Positions 1 to 5,453 of a DNA stretch of 5,453 bases are shown piece by piece. Every line of letters begins with the position of its first letter. Positions within the stretch are counted from its first letter, which is position 1. The notes below the pieces were generated by a model. That model saw only the letters and a list, made by a program, of their open reading frames with translations. It ran no database searches and had not been told where the DNA came from. This DNA comes from Nitrospirota bacterium (lineage in GTDB: Bacteria; Nitrospirota; Thermodesulfovibrionia; Thermodesulfovibrionales; JdFR-86), in contig DAOUWH010000127.1 of NCBI GenBank assembly GCA_030667205.1, forward strand, positions 1-5,453, in the 5' to 3' direction. The position numbers were made by a program, and so were the translations under genes.

Positions 1-1360
1 CGGCCAGGAGTATCAGAAGGAGAATGAGACGTTTCTTGTATATTTCGAAGGTGTTTTTAAAGAGGTCGCCGACGCCAATAATACCCGCACCGGCAGGGAC
101 GGCAGGAAACTCGTCAAACTCTTCCTCTGCGGCTTCGTACTCGAGGGGCTCTCCTCCGGGGGCTTCCTCAAACGCCCCCTCGGGTGCCGCCTCTTCCGCC
201 GGGGCTTCTAACGGAGAGGCTTCTTTAAAAAGCTCTTCAGGCGGGGCCTCTTCCTCGGCCTCCTCTACGAAGCCCATATCCTCAAGAGAGGGCGCCTCAT
301 CCGTAGTCTCTTCAAAAAGGTCCTCTGGCGGGGCTTCCCCGGTCTCGTCACTAAAGCCTCCGAAGTCATCCTTCCCGGCCTCCTCAAAGCCAGGGATACC
401 AGGAAGCTCGGGGAACTCATCGGGGATATCCGGCAACTCAAAGCCCGCACCGGCGGCGACAGCCGCGGCCGCCCGTCCCTTAAACGCCAGCAGCCCAAGG
501 AATACAAGGTTTACTACCGGCACAAGCATCAGGAGCCCAAGGAACTTGTTCTTTCCGAGGCGCTTGGCTATAAGCATCCACAGATATATAGTCACGATTA
601 TGTTCACTATCGGCACAATCAAAAGCACAATCCACCACACAGGCTTCCCGGCCGCGCCCACTAACGGCCAGACCTGCAGTATCGGGATAAACGCGGTCCA
701 AGGCGCCTTTACATCGGTCTTCTTCGCGATCAGGAAGAGGCACAAGGAAAAATACACATAAAACACAAGCCCTATCACCAGCGGGATAAGTCCCAGCGCG
801 ACCAGGAATGCCATAGGCGCAGCGGCGGGCATTGTCGGCGCGGGGATTGGCCTCGGGCGGGGTTTTACCACGGGGGCCTTCTCCGGGGCTTTCCGTGCCG
901 CCGGGGCGGCCTTGGGCGCAGGTTTTGCGGCTACGGCCGGGGCTTCAGGCGCCGCCGGGGCGGCCTCCACAGGCGCGGGCTTTTCCACCTCGGCCGGGGC
1001 TCCAGGTGCCGTTGGTGCGGCCTCCTTCTTTGGCTTTGCGGATATGGGCCTGTCAATGCCTACGTCCTTTCTGAACTGTCCGGGAGAGAATTCAGGGTCG
1101 ACCAGATATGCGTCCTTAAAATTCTTCGCCGCCTCGGCATGCCTGCCGAGAGCGTAGTTGGCATATCCCATAAGGTAATATGCATGCCCGTAAGGCCTTT
1201 CCTCGACATAGCCCTCAAGGGCGCGGACTGCCTCTTCATAATGCCTGGTTTTATAATAATCAATGGCCTTCTGGAAGTCGGCATCATATCCCGCCGACGC
1301 CAGGCCGATTAATGCCAGAACCGCGACAACCAATAACGATACTAAAGCAGTCTTTCTCAT
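1..1360 (-). CDS. Secreted/membrane TPR protein with DUF5684-like membrane block (3' end outside window)
   Basis: The reading frame runs from an ATG at 1360 without a stop to base 1, giving the first 453 residues. Residues 1-23 are a clear Sec signal peptide (Arg-Lys, hydrophobic core, ASA cleavage site before Gly24). Residues about 25-95 form TPR-like helix pairs (YYKTRHYEEAVRALEGY, then YYLMGYANYALGRHAEAAKNF), followed by a Pro/Ala/Lys linker (105-178) with three imperfect 18-19-residue repeats. Residues 183-293 form a hydrophobic block with three or four membrane segments; its PWTAFIPI, GKPVWWIVLLIVPIVNI and AKRLGKNK signatures match my memory of the DUF5684 family. An acidic, probably disordered linker follows (305-420). 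From 429, GDLFKNTFEIYKKRLILLL looks like the start of a second polytopic domain. The function is unknown; a cell-envelope scaffold is a guess. An adjacent GGGAGG and the signal peptide support the chosen start. Confidence 0.88.
   Translation of the reverse strand, partial: MRKTALVSLLVVAVLALIGLASAGYDADFQKAIDYYKTRHYEEAVRALEGYVEERPYGHAYYLMGYANYALGRHAEAAKNFKDAYLVDPEFSPGQFRKDVGIDRPISAKPKKEAAPTAPGAPAEVEKPAPVEAAPAAPEAPAVAAKPAPKAAPAARKAPEKAPVVKPRPRPIPAPTMPAAAPMAFLVALGLIPLVIGLVFYVYFSLCLFLIAKKTDVKAPWTAFIPILQVWPLVGAAGKPVWWIVLLIVPIVNIIVTIYLWMLIAKRLGKNKFLGLLMLVPVVNLVFLGLLAFKGRAAAAVAAGAGFELPDIPDEFPELPGIPGFEEAGKDDFGGFSDETGEAPPEDLFEETTDEAPSLEDMGFVEEAEEEAPPEELFKEASPLEAPAEEAAPEGAFEEAPGGEPLEYEAAEEEFDEFPAVPAGAGIIGVGDLFKNTFEIYKKRLILLLILLA
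304..448 (-). repeat. Repeated acidic motif EAPPE[D/E]LF in the linker of the TPR/DUF5684 protein
   Basis: Within the acidic linker, residues 342-351 (EAPPEDLFEE) and 371-380 (EAPPEELFKE) are near-identical and exactly 29 residues apart. Further EAP-type words (EAPSLED, EAPAEEAAPEG, EEAPGGEP) surround them. The pattern looks like a short linear motif carried in a disordered segment, but what it binds cannot be told from the sequence. The span given covers the two motif copies and the residues around them. Confidence 0.6.
897..1023 (-). repeat. Imperfect 54-57-bp repeats encoding a Pro/Ala/Lys linker
   Basis: The plus-strand word gccgccggggcggcct occurs identically at 897-912 and 951-966 (54 bp apart), with a diverged copy at 1008-1023 (57 bp further). 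In protein these are three units starting AAP at residues 114, 133 and 151, with the pattern AAPxAPxAPA...KPAP. This is a low-complexity, probably extended spacer between the TPR region and the first membrane segment, and it can vary in length by slippage. Confidence 0.7.
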
Positions 1361-1363
1361 AAG

Positions 1364-1369
1364 CCTCCC
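1364..1369 (-). promoter_or_regulatory. Ribosome-binding site of the TPR/DUF5684 gene
   Basis: The coding strand reads GGGAGG-CTT-ATG. The purine core is good, but only 3 nt separate it from the ATG, closer than usual. It still favours the ATG at 1360 over an in-frame ATG at 1432, which lacks such a site and would bury the signal peptide. Confidence 0.6.
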
Positions 1370-1399
1370 GGAAGCTTTATAAATTGTCCGCCTATGCCC

Positions 1400-1490
1400 A
1401 TCCTGCCTATTGGTATATACCGCATATAACATACCATAAATCCAAGAATATCACCATACATTTATGACATTTCTAAAGTAATGGATTAAT
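1400..1490 (-). promoter_or_regulatory. AT-rich intergenic region, probable promoter of the TPR/DUF5684 gene
   Basis: Over 1421-1490 only 19 of 70 bases are G or C, far below the flanking genes. It lies between the antiporter stop and the TPR/DUF5684 start, where a promoter is expected. One weak sigma70-like pair on the minus strand is TTTAGA (1477-1472) and TGATAT (1453-1448) with an 18-bp spacer. A 10-bp perfect palindrome, GGTATATACC, sits at 1412-1421 and could be an operator half or chance. No individual element is convincing alone. Confidence 0.35.
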
Positions 1491-1529
1491 AGGGGAAGGC
1501 CGCCCGTCAGGAAAAGCAGGAAACCGGCG

Positions 1530-2528
1530 TCACCTGAGCATATAGAGCACGGCTATGTTCACGGCAAAGACGGCCATCAGGGCGATGGAGTCCCACGCTA
1601 TGAAAAACTTCTTCTTGCCCGCCTTGTATGAAAGGCCGATAATGGCGATGCTGGACATCGCAATGGCGCTTATGGCGGGCACAATGTGGTTTGGGTCTGA
1701 GAAGGAAAACAGGGGGCCGCGTACGAAGAAGATGTCGGCAACGGCAAGTATCATGATATTGAAAATGGTGCTTCCGAACAGGTTGCCTACCGCGAGATCC
1801 ACCGCCCCCAGCCTCACGGCGGCCACCGAGACCACTATCTCCGGAAGCGATGTGGCGGCCGCGATGAAGATATTCCCGACGAAGGTCTGCCCGAGGCCGG
1901 TGGCCTCGGCGATGCCCTCGCCGAGCTTCGGAAGGAATGTGGCCGCAACGACGATGACCGCCGCGTTGATGGCGAAATTTTTATAGGCGGTCGCCTTTGG
2001 CACTTCCTCGTACTTCAGTTCCATCGCCGCCTCCTTTACGAACTCCGCAAGACTCCGCCTCTCGTAATGGTAGACCTGCCTGATTGCGATGAAATACCCG
2101 ATTATAAACAGGACGCTGTAAATGCCTATCCACCCGAAGGGGAGGAGCCTGTCTCCGATGAAGATGCCCCCTGCGGCAAGGCTCAGCAGCAATATGCCGA
2201 AGCCCGCCGAGACGATGTGCCCGGGATTTGCTGCCCTGTATATCGGCTGCGGCCTGTAGAAGGCGTCCATGAGGGCAAGGATAAGGATATTAAAAACACA
2301 GCTGCCGAGCAGGTCGCCCATTGCGATGTCGGGGACCCCGGCATAGGTGACCGCGCTGATGCTGTTTACGAGCTCGGGCATGGAGGTGACGGCGGCGAAA
2401 AGGACAAAGCCCACGAACGTCCTCCCGAGCCCTGTCTTCTCGGCGATGATGTCGCCGTACTTCGAGAGCTTTATGCCCGAATAAAGGATTAAACCTGCAC
2501 AGACCGCAAACCCAAGCCAAAGGAACAT
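1530..2528 (-). CDS. Sodium/calcium exchanger-family (CaCA) cation antiporter
   Basis: This is a complete 332-residue integral membrane protein, the usual size for prokaryotic CaCA antiporters, which exchange Ca2+ (or another cation) for Na+ or H+ across the inner membrane. Both inverted alpha repeats are plain. Alpha-1 spans residues 33-84: GLGRTFVGFVLFAAVTSMPE with Thr48, Ser49, Pro51 and Glu52, then GSCVFN (75-80). Alpha-2 spans 211-261: GLGQTFVGNIFIAAATSLPE with Thr226, Ser227, Pro229 and Glu230, then GSTIFN (252-257). The two TSxPE acidic motifs are the known ion-binding core. After each repeat comes a matching loop, NPGHIV (101-106) and DPNHIV (279-284), showing the duplicated halves; a charged cytoplasmic-type loop (151-183) joins them. 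The start is fixed by AAGGAGGT nine bases upstream. Cation specificity cannot be read from sequence alone. Confidence 0.93.
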   Translation of the reverse strand: MFLWLGFAVCAGLILYSGIKLSKYGDIIAEKTGLGRTFVGFVLFAAVTSMPELVNSISAVTYAGVPDIAMGDLLGSCVFNILILALMDAFYRPQPIYRAANPGHIVSAGFGILLLSLAAGGIFIGDRLLPFGWIGIYSVLFIIGYFIAIRQVYHYERRSLAEFVKEAAMELKYEEVPKATAYKNFAINAAVIVVAATFLPKLGEGIAEATGLGQTFVGNIFIAAATSLPEIVVSVAAVRLGAVDLAVGNLFGSTIFNIMILAVADIFFVRGPLFSFSDPNHIVPAISAIAMSSIAIIGLSYKAGKKKFFIAWDSIALMAVFAVNIAVLYMLR

Positions 2529-2537
2529 CTAATTAAA

Positions 2538-2545
2538 ACCTCCTT
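2538..2545 (-). promoter_or_regulatory. Strong Shine-Dalgarno of the antiporter gene
   Basis: The coding strand has AAGGAGGT, a full match to the 16S rRNA tail, nine bases before the ATG at 2528. It fixes the start and implies efficient translation. It directly abuts the proximal copy of the 23-bp tandem repeat. Confidence 0.85.
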
Positions 2546-2591
2546 CCCGTACATTATAGCGGAACATGCCCGTACATTATAGCGGAACATG
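2546..2591 (-). repeat. Perfect 23-bp tandem duplication carrying two TATAAT boxes
   Basis: Bases 2546-2568 and 2569-2591 are identical over 23 bp with no spacer. On the minus strand each copy reads CATGTTCCGC-TATAAT-GTACGGG. Consensus -10 hexamers therefore lie at 2558-2553 and 2581-2576, upstream of the antiporter. No good -35 element is present for either, so promoter function is inferred. From the distal box the leader would be about 40 nt, from the proximal box under 20 nt. The exact identity suggests a recent duplication or maintained function. Confidence 0.75.
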
Positions 2592-2622
2592 TTGCTGAGG
2601 AAGTACGTTGCGGGCCAGGGGA

Positions 2623-2641
2623 AAGGGGACTACGTCCCCTT
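2623..2641 (-). terminator. Hairpin across the kinase stop codon (possible weak terminator)
   Basis: A perfect 8-bp stem (AAGGGGAC/GTCCCCTT) with a 3-nt loop contains the TAG stop of the kinase. No run of T follows on the coding strand (TCCCCTGG comes next), so it is not a classic intrinsic terminator. It may attenuate read-through into the antiporter, protect the mRNA 3' end, or be incidental. Confidence 0.35.
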
Positions 2642-5146
2642 GTCGAGGACTTCGCGCACTTTTCTTATGAGCTGTTTCGGGGAGGCCGGTTTCGGGAGGA
2701 AGTCAAGCCCGTACCTGAGCACTTCCTTGTTTATCACTTCGGATAAGTGCCCGCTCGTAAACAGGGCCTTGATGTCGGGCCGCGTCTTTCTGATCTCGTC
2801 GTAGGCCCCTTTGCCGCTTAACTCAGGCATAACCACGTCGAGGACGAGTAGTTGGACTTCGTCCCTGTTCTCAAGGAACACCTTGACGGCCTCCTCGCCG
2901 TCTGCGGCCTCCAGGACCGTGTAGCCGAACTTTTTAAGCACGTCCGTTGCGATTTTCCTCACCACGGTATCGTCCTCGGCCACCAGCACGGTCTCGGTGC
3001 CGCCCTTCAGGGGCTTGAGGTCCGCGGCCTCGGCCTCTTTGCGGACCTCAAGCCTGACCACGGGCAGATATATGTTTGCCGTCGTACCCCTTCCGGGCTC
3101 GGAGTGGACGTTGATAAAGCCGTTGTGCTGCTTTACTATCCCGAAAACCGTCGAGAGCCCCAGGCCCGTGCCCATGCCAAAGGCCTTTGTCGTAAAGAAC
3201 GGCTCGAACATCCTCTGCCTTGTCGCCTCGTCCATGCCCACCCCGGTATCCGAGACGCTCAGAAGGCCGTACACCCCCGGCTTGCCAAACCCGTTTTCCC
3301 TGATGAATTCGCTGTCCATCCGCACCTCCGAGGCGCTTATCCTCAGGGTGCCGCCATTAGGCATTGCGTCCCTGGCGTTGGTGACGAGGTTGATCAGGGC
3401 CTGCTCTACACGGGAGGCATCGGCCATTACGGTCAGTGCCGGATCGGCAAGCACCGTCTCACGCTTGATGCCCTCGCCGATGAGGCTCGGGATTAATCTT
3501 TCGGCCGCATCGATTATCTCGTTCACCTTCGTCGGAACGGGCTTTATTACCAGTTTCCTTCCGAATGCCAGGAGGTTCTGTGTGAGCTTAGTGCCCTTTT
3601 CGGCCGCGCCGAGCATCTGTTCAAAATAAGGCCTTAATGTGTCGTCCTGAGCCATCTCCATCTCTACGCTCTCGCCGAAGCCGATTATCGCCGAGAGGAT
3701 ATTGTTGAAGTCGTGCGCGATGCCTCCGGTGAGGGTGCCTATCGCCTCCATCCTCCTTGCCTGGTGGAGCTGCTCTTCGAGCCTCCTGCGCTCTGTTACG
3801 TCGCGCGTGACGGCAAGCATAAAGGTCCCGTCCTCACGCTCGCCCCTGAAAGGTACGGCGTGCGAGTCAAGCCACCTCTCCCCCCCCCTGAGCCCGACTA
3901 TCTCGAACTCAAGATTGCCCGCATTCCCGTTGCAGACACTTTGCAAGAGCGCGCCGAAGGCATCCCTGTGCTCAGGGCGTATCAGCGGGTAGATCGACTT
4001 CCCGATTACCTCTTCGGCGCTCCTGGCCTCGACCATCTCCAGTCCCGCCTGGTTCATCTGCATCACCGTGCCATCGGGCGAGACGACCTTGACGCATTCG
4101 GGCTCGGCCTCGATAATGGAACGCAGGTAGCTTTCGCTGTATGCCAGCCTCTCCTCTGCCTCCTTGCGCTTGGTGATGTCCTCGCCCGAGCTAAGGGTTG
4201 CGGCGGGCTTGCCCTCGCTGTCGTACAGGACCGCATTTCGCCAGACGATGACCCTCTCCTCGCCGTCTTTGGTCAGTACGGGGTTCTCGAAATACTCAAC
4301 CGGCTCTATTTTCCCTGCCATGAGCATATCGAAAACTCCCTTTACGTCGCTCCTCGTCCGCTCGGGGAGGAAGTTGTCAAACCAGTTCTTCCCGACTATC
4401 TCGTCCTCGTCGTATCCAAGGATCTCACAGCCCTTTTTATTTATAAGCCTGACCTTATGGTCGACGCTTAGGACCACGAGCATAACGCCGGCAACATCGA
4501 GGTACTCCTGCGCCATGTCCATTTCCCTCTGAAGCTCTTCTGTCCGGTCCTCGACCCTCTCCTCAAGCTCGTCGTGCGCCTTCTTAAGCTCTGCCTCGGT
4601 TTCCTTGCGCCCCATGATCTCCGTCTCCAGGGGCGCAAGCGCCAGCCTTCTCAGGCTGAACCAGAGGGCCGCCCCCACAAGAACTGTCAGCAGGACAGCT
4701 CCGGCAATCAGCCGCGCACCGAGCCTGTACAGGCTACTCCGGACCGGCGTGAAATCCTTGACCAGGTCCAGCGTGACCAGGTCCCTGCCGCCGTGCCGGA
4801 CCTGCTGTTTCGCATGAAAGGTGTGCTTCGAGGGTTCCTTGCGTTTGTACTCTGCAAGCACAAAACCGTTGGGCGCCGTGGCCCTGACCTCCACTATGTC
4901 GGCATGCTCTTCTCCCCACTGTACGAGGAATTGTTCGACAGTGGCGTAATCGAACTTGAGGAGGGACTCCCTGAGGAGGGAACCCGCAAGGTGGGTCTCA
5001 TGCTCCGCCTGCCTATTCGCCCCCGCCAGCATCTCGCGCTCATGCGAGATTATAACCGCTACCATAATGATAAAAAACACAAGCAGTATCGCTATGAAGG
5101 AAAGCAGCGCTCGCCTGTATCTGAGAGGGAAAAACGATATTTTCAC
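2630..5146 (-). CDS. Membrane-bound PAS hybrid histidine kinase with C-terminal receiver
   Basis: This complete 838-residue protein has TM1 at about 12-34, a small extracytoplasmic domain (35-143), TM2 (about 144-166), a charged coiled coil (175-212) without an evident HAMP, PAS-1 (about 216-325, ending GEDITKRKEAEE) and PAS-2 (about 337-452, ending TRDVTERRRLEEQ). The HisKA H-box GGIAHDFNN has phospho-acceptor His478. The ATPase domain has an N-box (NLVTNARDAMP, 586-596), G1 (DTGVGMD, 633-639), F-box (FEPFFTTK, 647-654) and G2 (GMGTGLGLS, 657-665). The receiver (about 718-835) has acidic residues 724-726, phospho-acceptor Asp770, Thr797/Ser798 and Lys819. All catalytic residues are intact. 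There is no HPt or DNA-binding domain, so the phosphate must pass to a partner outside the window. The GTG start has AGGGG eight bases upstream and overlaps the stop of the preceding binding-protein gene, implying translational coupling and a shared sensing role. Confidence 0.95.
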   Translation of the reverse strand: MKISFFPLRYRRALLSFIAILLVFFIIMVAVIISHEREMLAGANRQAEHETHLAGSLLRESLLKFDYATVEQFLVQWGEEHADIVEVRATAPNGFVLAEYKRKEPSKHTFHAKQQVRHGGRDLVTLDLVKDFTPVRSSLYRLGARLIAGAVLLTVLVGAALWFSLRRLALAPLETEIMGRKETEAELKKAHDELEERVEDRTEELQREMDMAQEYLDVAGVMLVVLSVDHKVRLINKKGCEILGYDEDEIVGKNWFDNFLPERTRSDVKGVFDMLMAGKIEPVEYFENPVLTKDGEERVIVWRNAVLYDSEGKPAATLSSGEDITKRKEAEERLAYSESYLRSIIEAEPECVKVVSPDGTVMQMNQAGLEMVEARSAEEVIGKSIYPLIRPEHRDAFGALLQSVCNGNAGNLEFEIVGLRGGERWLDSHAVPFRGEREDGTFMLAVTRDVTERRRLEEQLHQARRMEAIGTLTGGIAHDFNNILSAIIGFGESVEMEMAQDDTLRPYFEQMLGAAEKGTKLTQNLLAFGRKLVIKPVPTKVNEIIDAAERLIPSLIGEGIKRETVLADPALTVMADASRVEQALINLVTNARDAMPNGGTLRISASEVRMDSEFIRENGFGKPGVYGLLSVSDTGVGMDEATRQRMFEPFFTTKAFGMGTGLGLSTVFGIVKQHNGFINVHSEPGRGTTANIYLPVVRLEVRKEAEAADLKPLKGGTETVLVAEDDTVVRKIATDVLKKFGYTVLEAADGEEAVKVFLENRDEVQLLVLDVVMPELSGKGAYDEIRKTRPDIKALFTSGHLSEVINKEVLRYGLDFLPKPASPKQLIRKVREVLDKGT

Positions 5147-5453
5147 GGCGTGATCCCCTGTGCTTTGAGCGTCCGGAGTATCTTCCGCAGGTTTTTGTAA
5201 TCCTCATCGCGGGCAGGCACCAGGGCCGTCACGGTCCCCTTGATCGAAGACATCACGGCCTTGCCCTCCGGGTCGTTCTTCAGCCCCAGCAGGGCCTTGC
5301 GCAACGTCTTCACGGTCTCTTTCGGGAGCGCGGAGCTTGCGACGAACACGTGTTCGGATATCTCCGGAGTCCAGGCAAGGGCCTTCAGGCCGCGGGGCTC
5401 GTACTCGTCGAAGACCTCCTCCTTGACCGCGCCGGCATGGAAGTCCCCCACGA
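5143..5453 (-). CDS. PhnD-like periplasmic substrate-binding protein, C-terminal part
   Basis: The frame enters from the window edge and ends at TGA 5145-5143; only about 103 C-terminal residues are visible of a family usually near 300. The features are those of the PhnD/SsuA/transferrin-like binding fold used for phosphonate/phosphate-type ligands: VGDFHAGAV near the start of the fragment, EHVFVASSALPKE, a Leu/Lys-rich helix (TVKTLRKALLGL), and the ending LVPARDEDYKNLRKILRTL. The GTG at 5451 encodes an internal Val, not a start. No ABC permease or ATPase follows; a sensor kinase does, with a 4-base GTGA overlap. This suggests the protein delivers a ligand signal to the kinase rather than a substrate to a transporter. 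The ligand is unknown, since the remaining part of the binding cleft is outside the window. Confidence 0.88.
   Translation of the reverse strand, partial: VGDFHAGAVKEEVFDEYEPRGLKALAWTPEISEHVFVASSALPKETVKTLRKALLGLKNDPEGKAVMSSIKGTVTALVPARDEDYKNLRKILRTLKAQGITP
5155..5159 (-). promoter_or_regulatory. Ribosome-binding site of the hybrid kinase inside the upstream gene
   Basis: The coding strand reads AGGGG, eight bases before the GTG start at 5146, within the final codons of the PhnD-like gene. Together with the GTGA stop/start overlap it supports coupled translation and fixes the GTG start. TM1 follows shortly after this start, as expected. Confidence 0.6.

Noticed and set aside
24..761. A 245-codon plus-strand open frame rich in Ser, Pro and Ala
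   Set aside because: It is antisense to the TPR/DUF5684 gene, whose minus-strand frame has a signal peptide, TPR-like helices and membrane segments. The Ser-rich composition is the mirror of Glu/Ala/Pro codons.
1430..1432. Upstream in-frame ATG as the start of the TPR/DUF5684 gene
   Set aside because: It would add 24 residues before a textbook signal peptide, lies in the AT-rich intergenic core, and has no ribosome-binding site.
2067..2492. A 141-codon plus-strand open frame antisense to the antiporter
   Set aside because: The opposite strand carries the conserved alpha-1 repeat and a strong Shine-Dalgarno; this frame has only composition-driven Asp/Glu/Gly content.
2546..2591. Start of a CRISPR array
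   Set aside because: There are only two copies, directly abutting with no spacer between them.
2852..4471. Long plus-strand open frames (214, 210 and 252 codons) within the kinase gene
   Set aside because: They are antisense to intact kinase, ATPase and receiver motifs, and they show no recognisable domain. Long antisense frames are expected in GC-rich coding DNA.
5031..5050. 7-bp inverted repeat (ATCTCGC/GCGAGAT) as a regulatory hairpin
   Set aside because: It lies inside the kinase coding region just after TM1, encodes ordinary residues, and is short enough to arise by chance.
5449..5451. GTG as the start of a 102-residue small gene
   Set aside because: The frame remains open to the window edge and the protein begins mid-domain in a PhnD-like fold, so this is an internal Val codon.

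Overview
The window reads as ordinary bacterial chromosome, Gram-negative in style. It is rich in G and C inside genes, and all four recognisable genes lie on the minus strand, tightly packed with ribosome-binding sites. The gene content suggests an environmental Desulfobacterota/Nitrospirota-type bacterium: a PhnD-like binding protein paired with a PAS hybrid histidine kinase, a CaCA-type cation antiporter, and a TPR plus DUF5684-like membrane protein with Pro/Ala and acidic linkers. That taxonomic guess is inference; no rRNA or marker gene is present.

Layout in the direction of transcription (high to low coordinates). (1) 5453-5143: the C-terminal third of a PhnD/phosphonate-type periplasmic substrate-binding protein, cut by the window edge. 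(2) 5146-2630: a complete 838-residue membrane-bound hybrid sensor kinase (TM, small extracytoplasmic domain, TM, coiled coil, PAS, PAS, HisKA, HATPase, receiver). Its GTG start overlaps the TGA of the binding protein, so the two are almost certainly co-translated and probably act together as a ligand-sensing pair. (3) 2629-2529: a 101-bp gap with a hairpin across the kinase stop codon and a perfect 23-bp tandem duplication. Each copy carries a consensus TATAAT on the coding strand, just upstream of a near-perfect Shine-Dalgarno. (4) 2528-1530: a complete 332-residue sodium/calcium-exchanger-family antiporter with both alpha repeats. (5) 1529-1361: a gap with a very AT-rich core (about 27% GC over 1421-1490), the likely promoter region for the last gene. 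(6) 1360-1: a secreted or membrane-anchored protein, N-terminal 453 residues only. It has a signal peptide, TPR-like helices, a Pro/Ala/Lys repeat linker, a DUF5684-like multi-TM block, an acidic linker with a repeated motif, and the start of another membrane domain. It stays open to the window edge.

The sensing pair could control the antiporter, but nothing in the sequence proves it: the kinase has no DNA-binding output domain and its downstream partner is not in the window. I see no mobile element, CRISPR array, tRNA or rRNA. The most distinctive non-coding feature is the promoter-like tandem duplication. The most distinctive protein is the multi-part TPR/DUF5684 gene.
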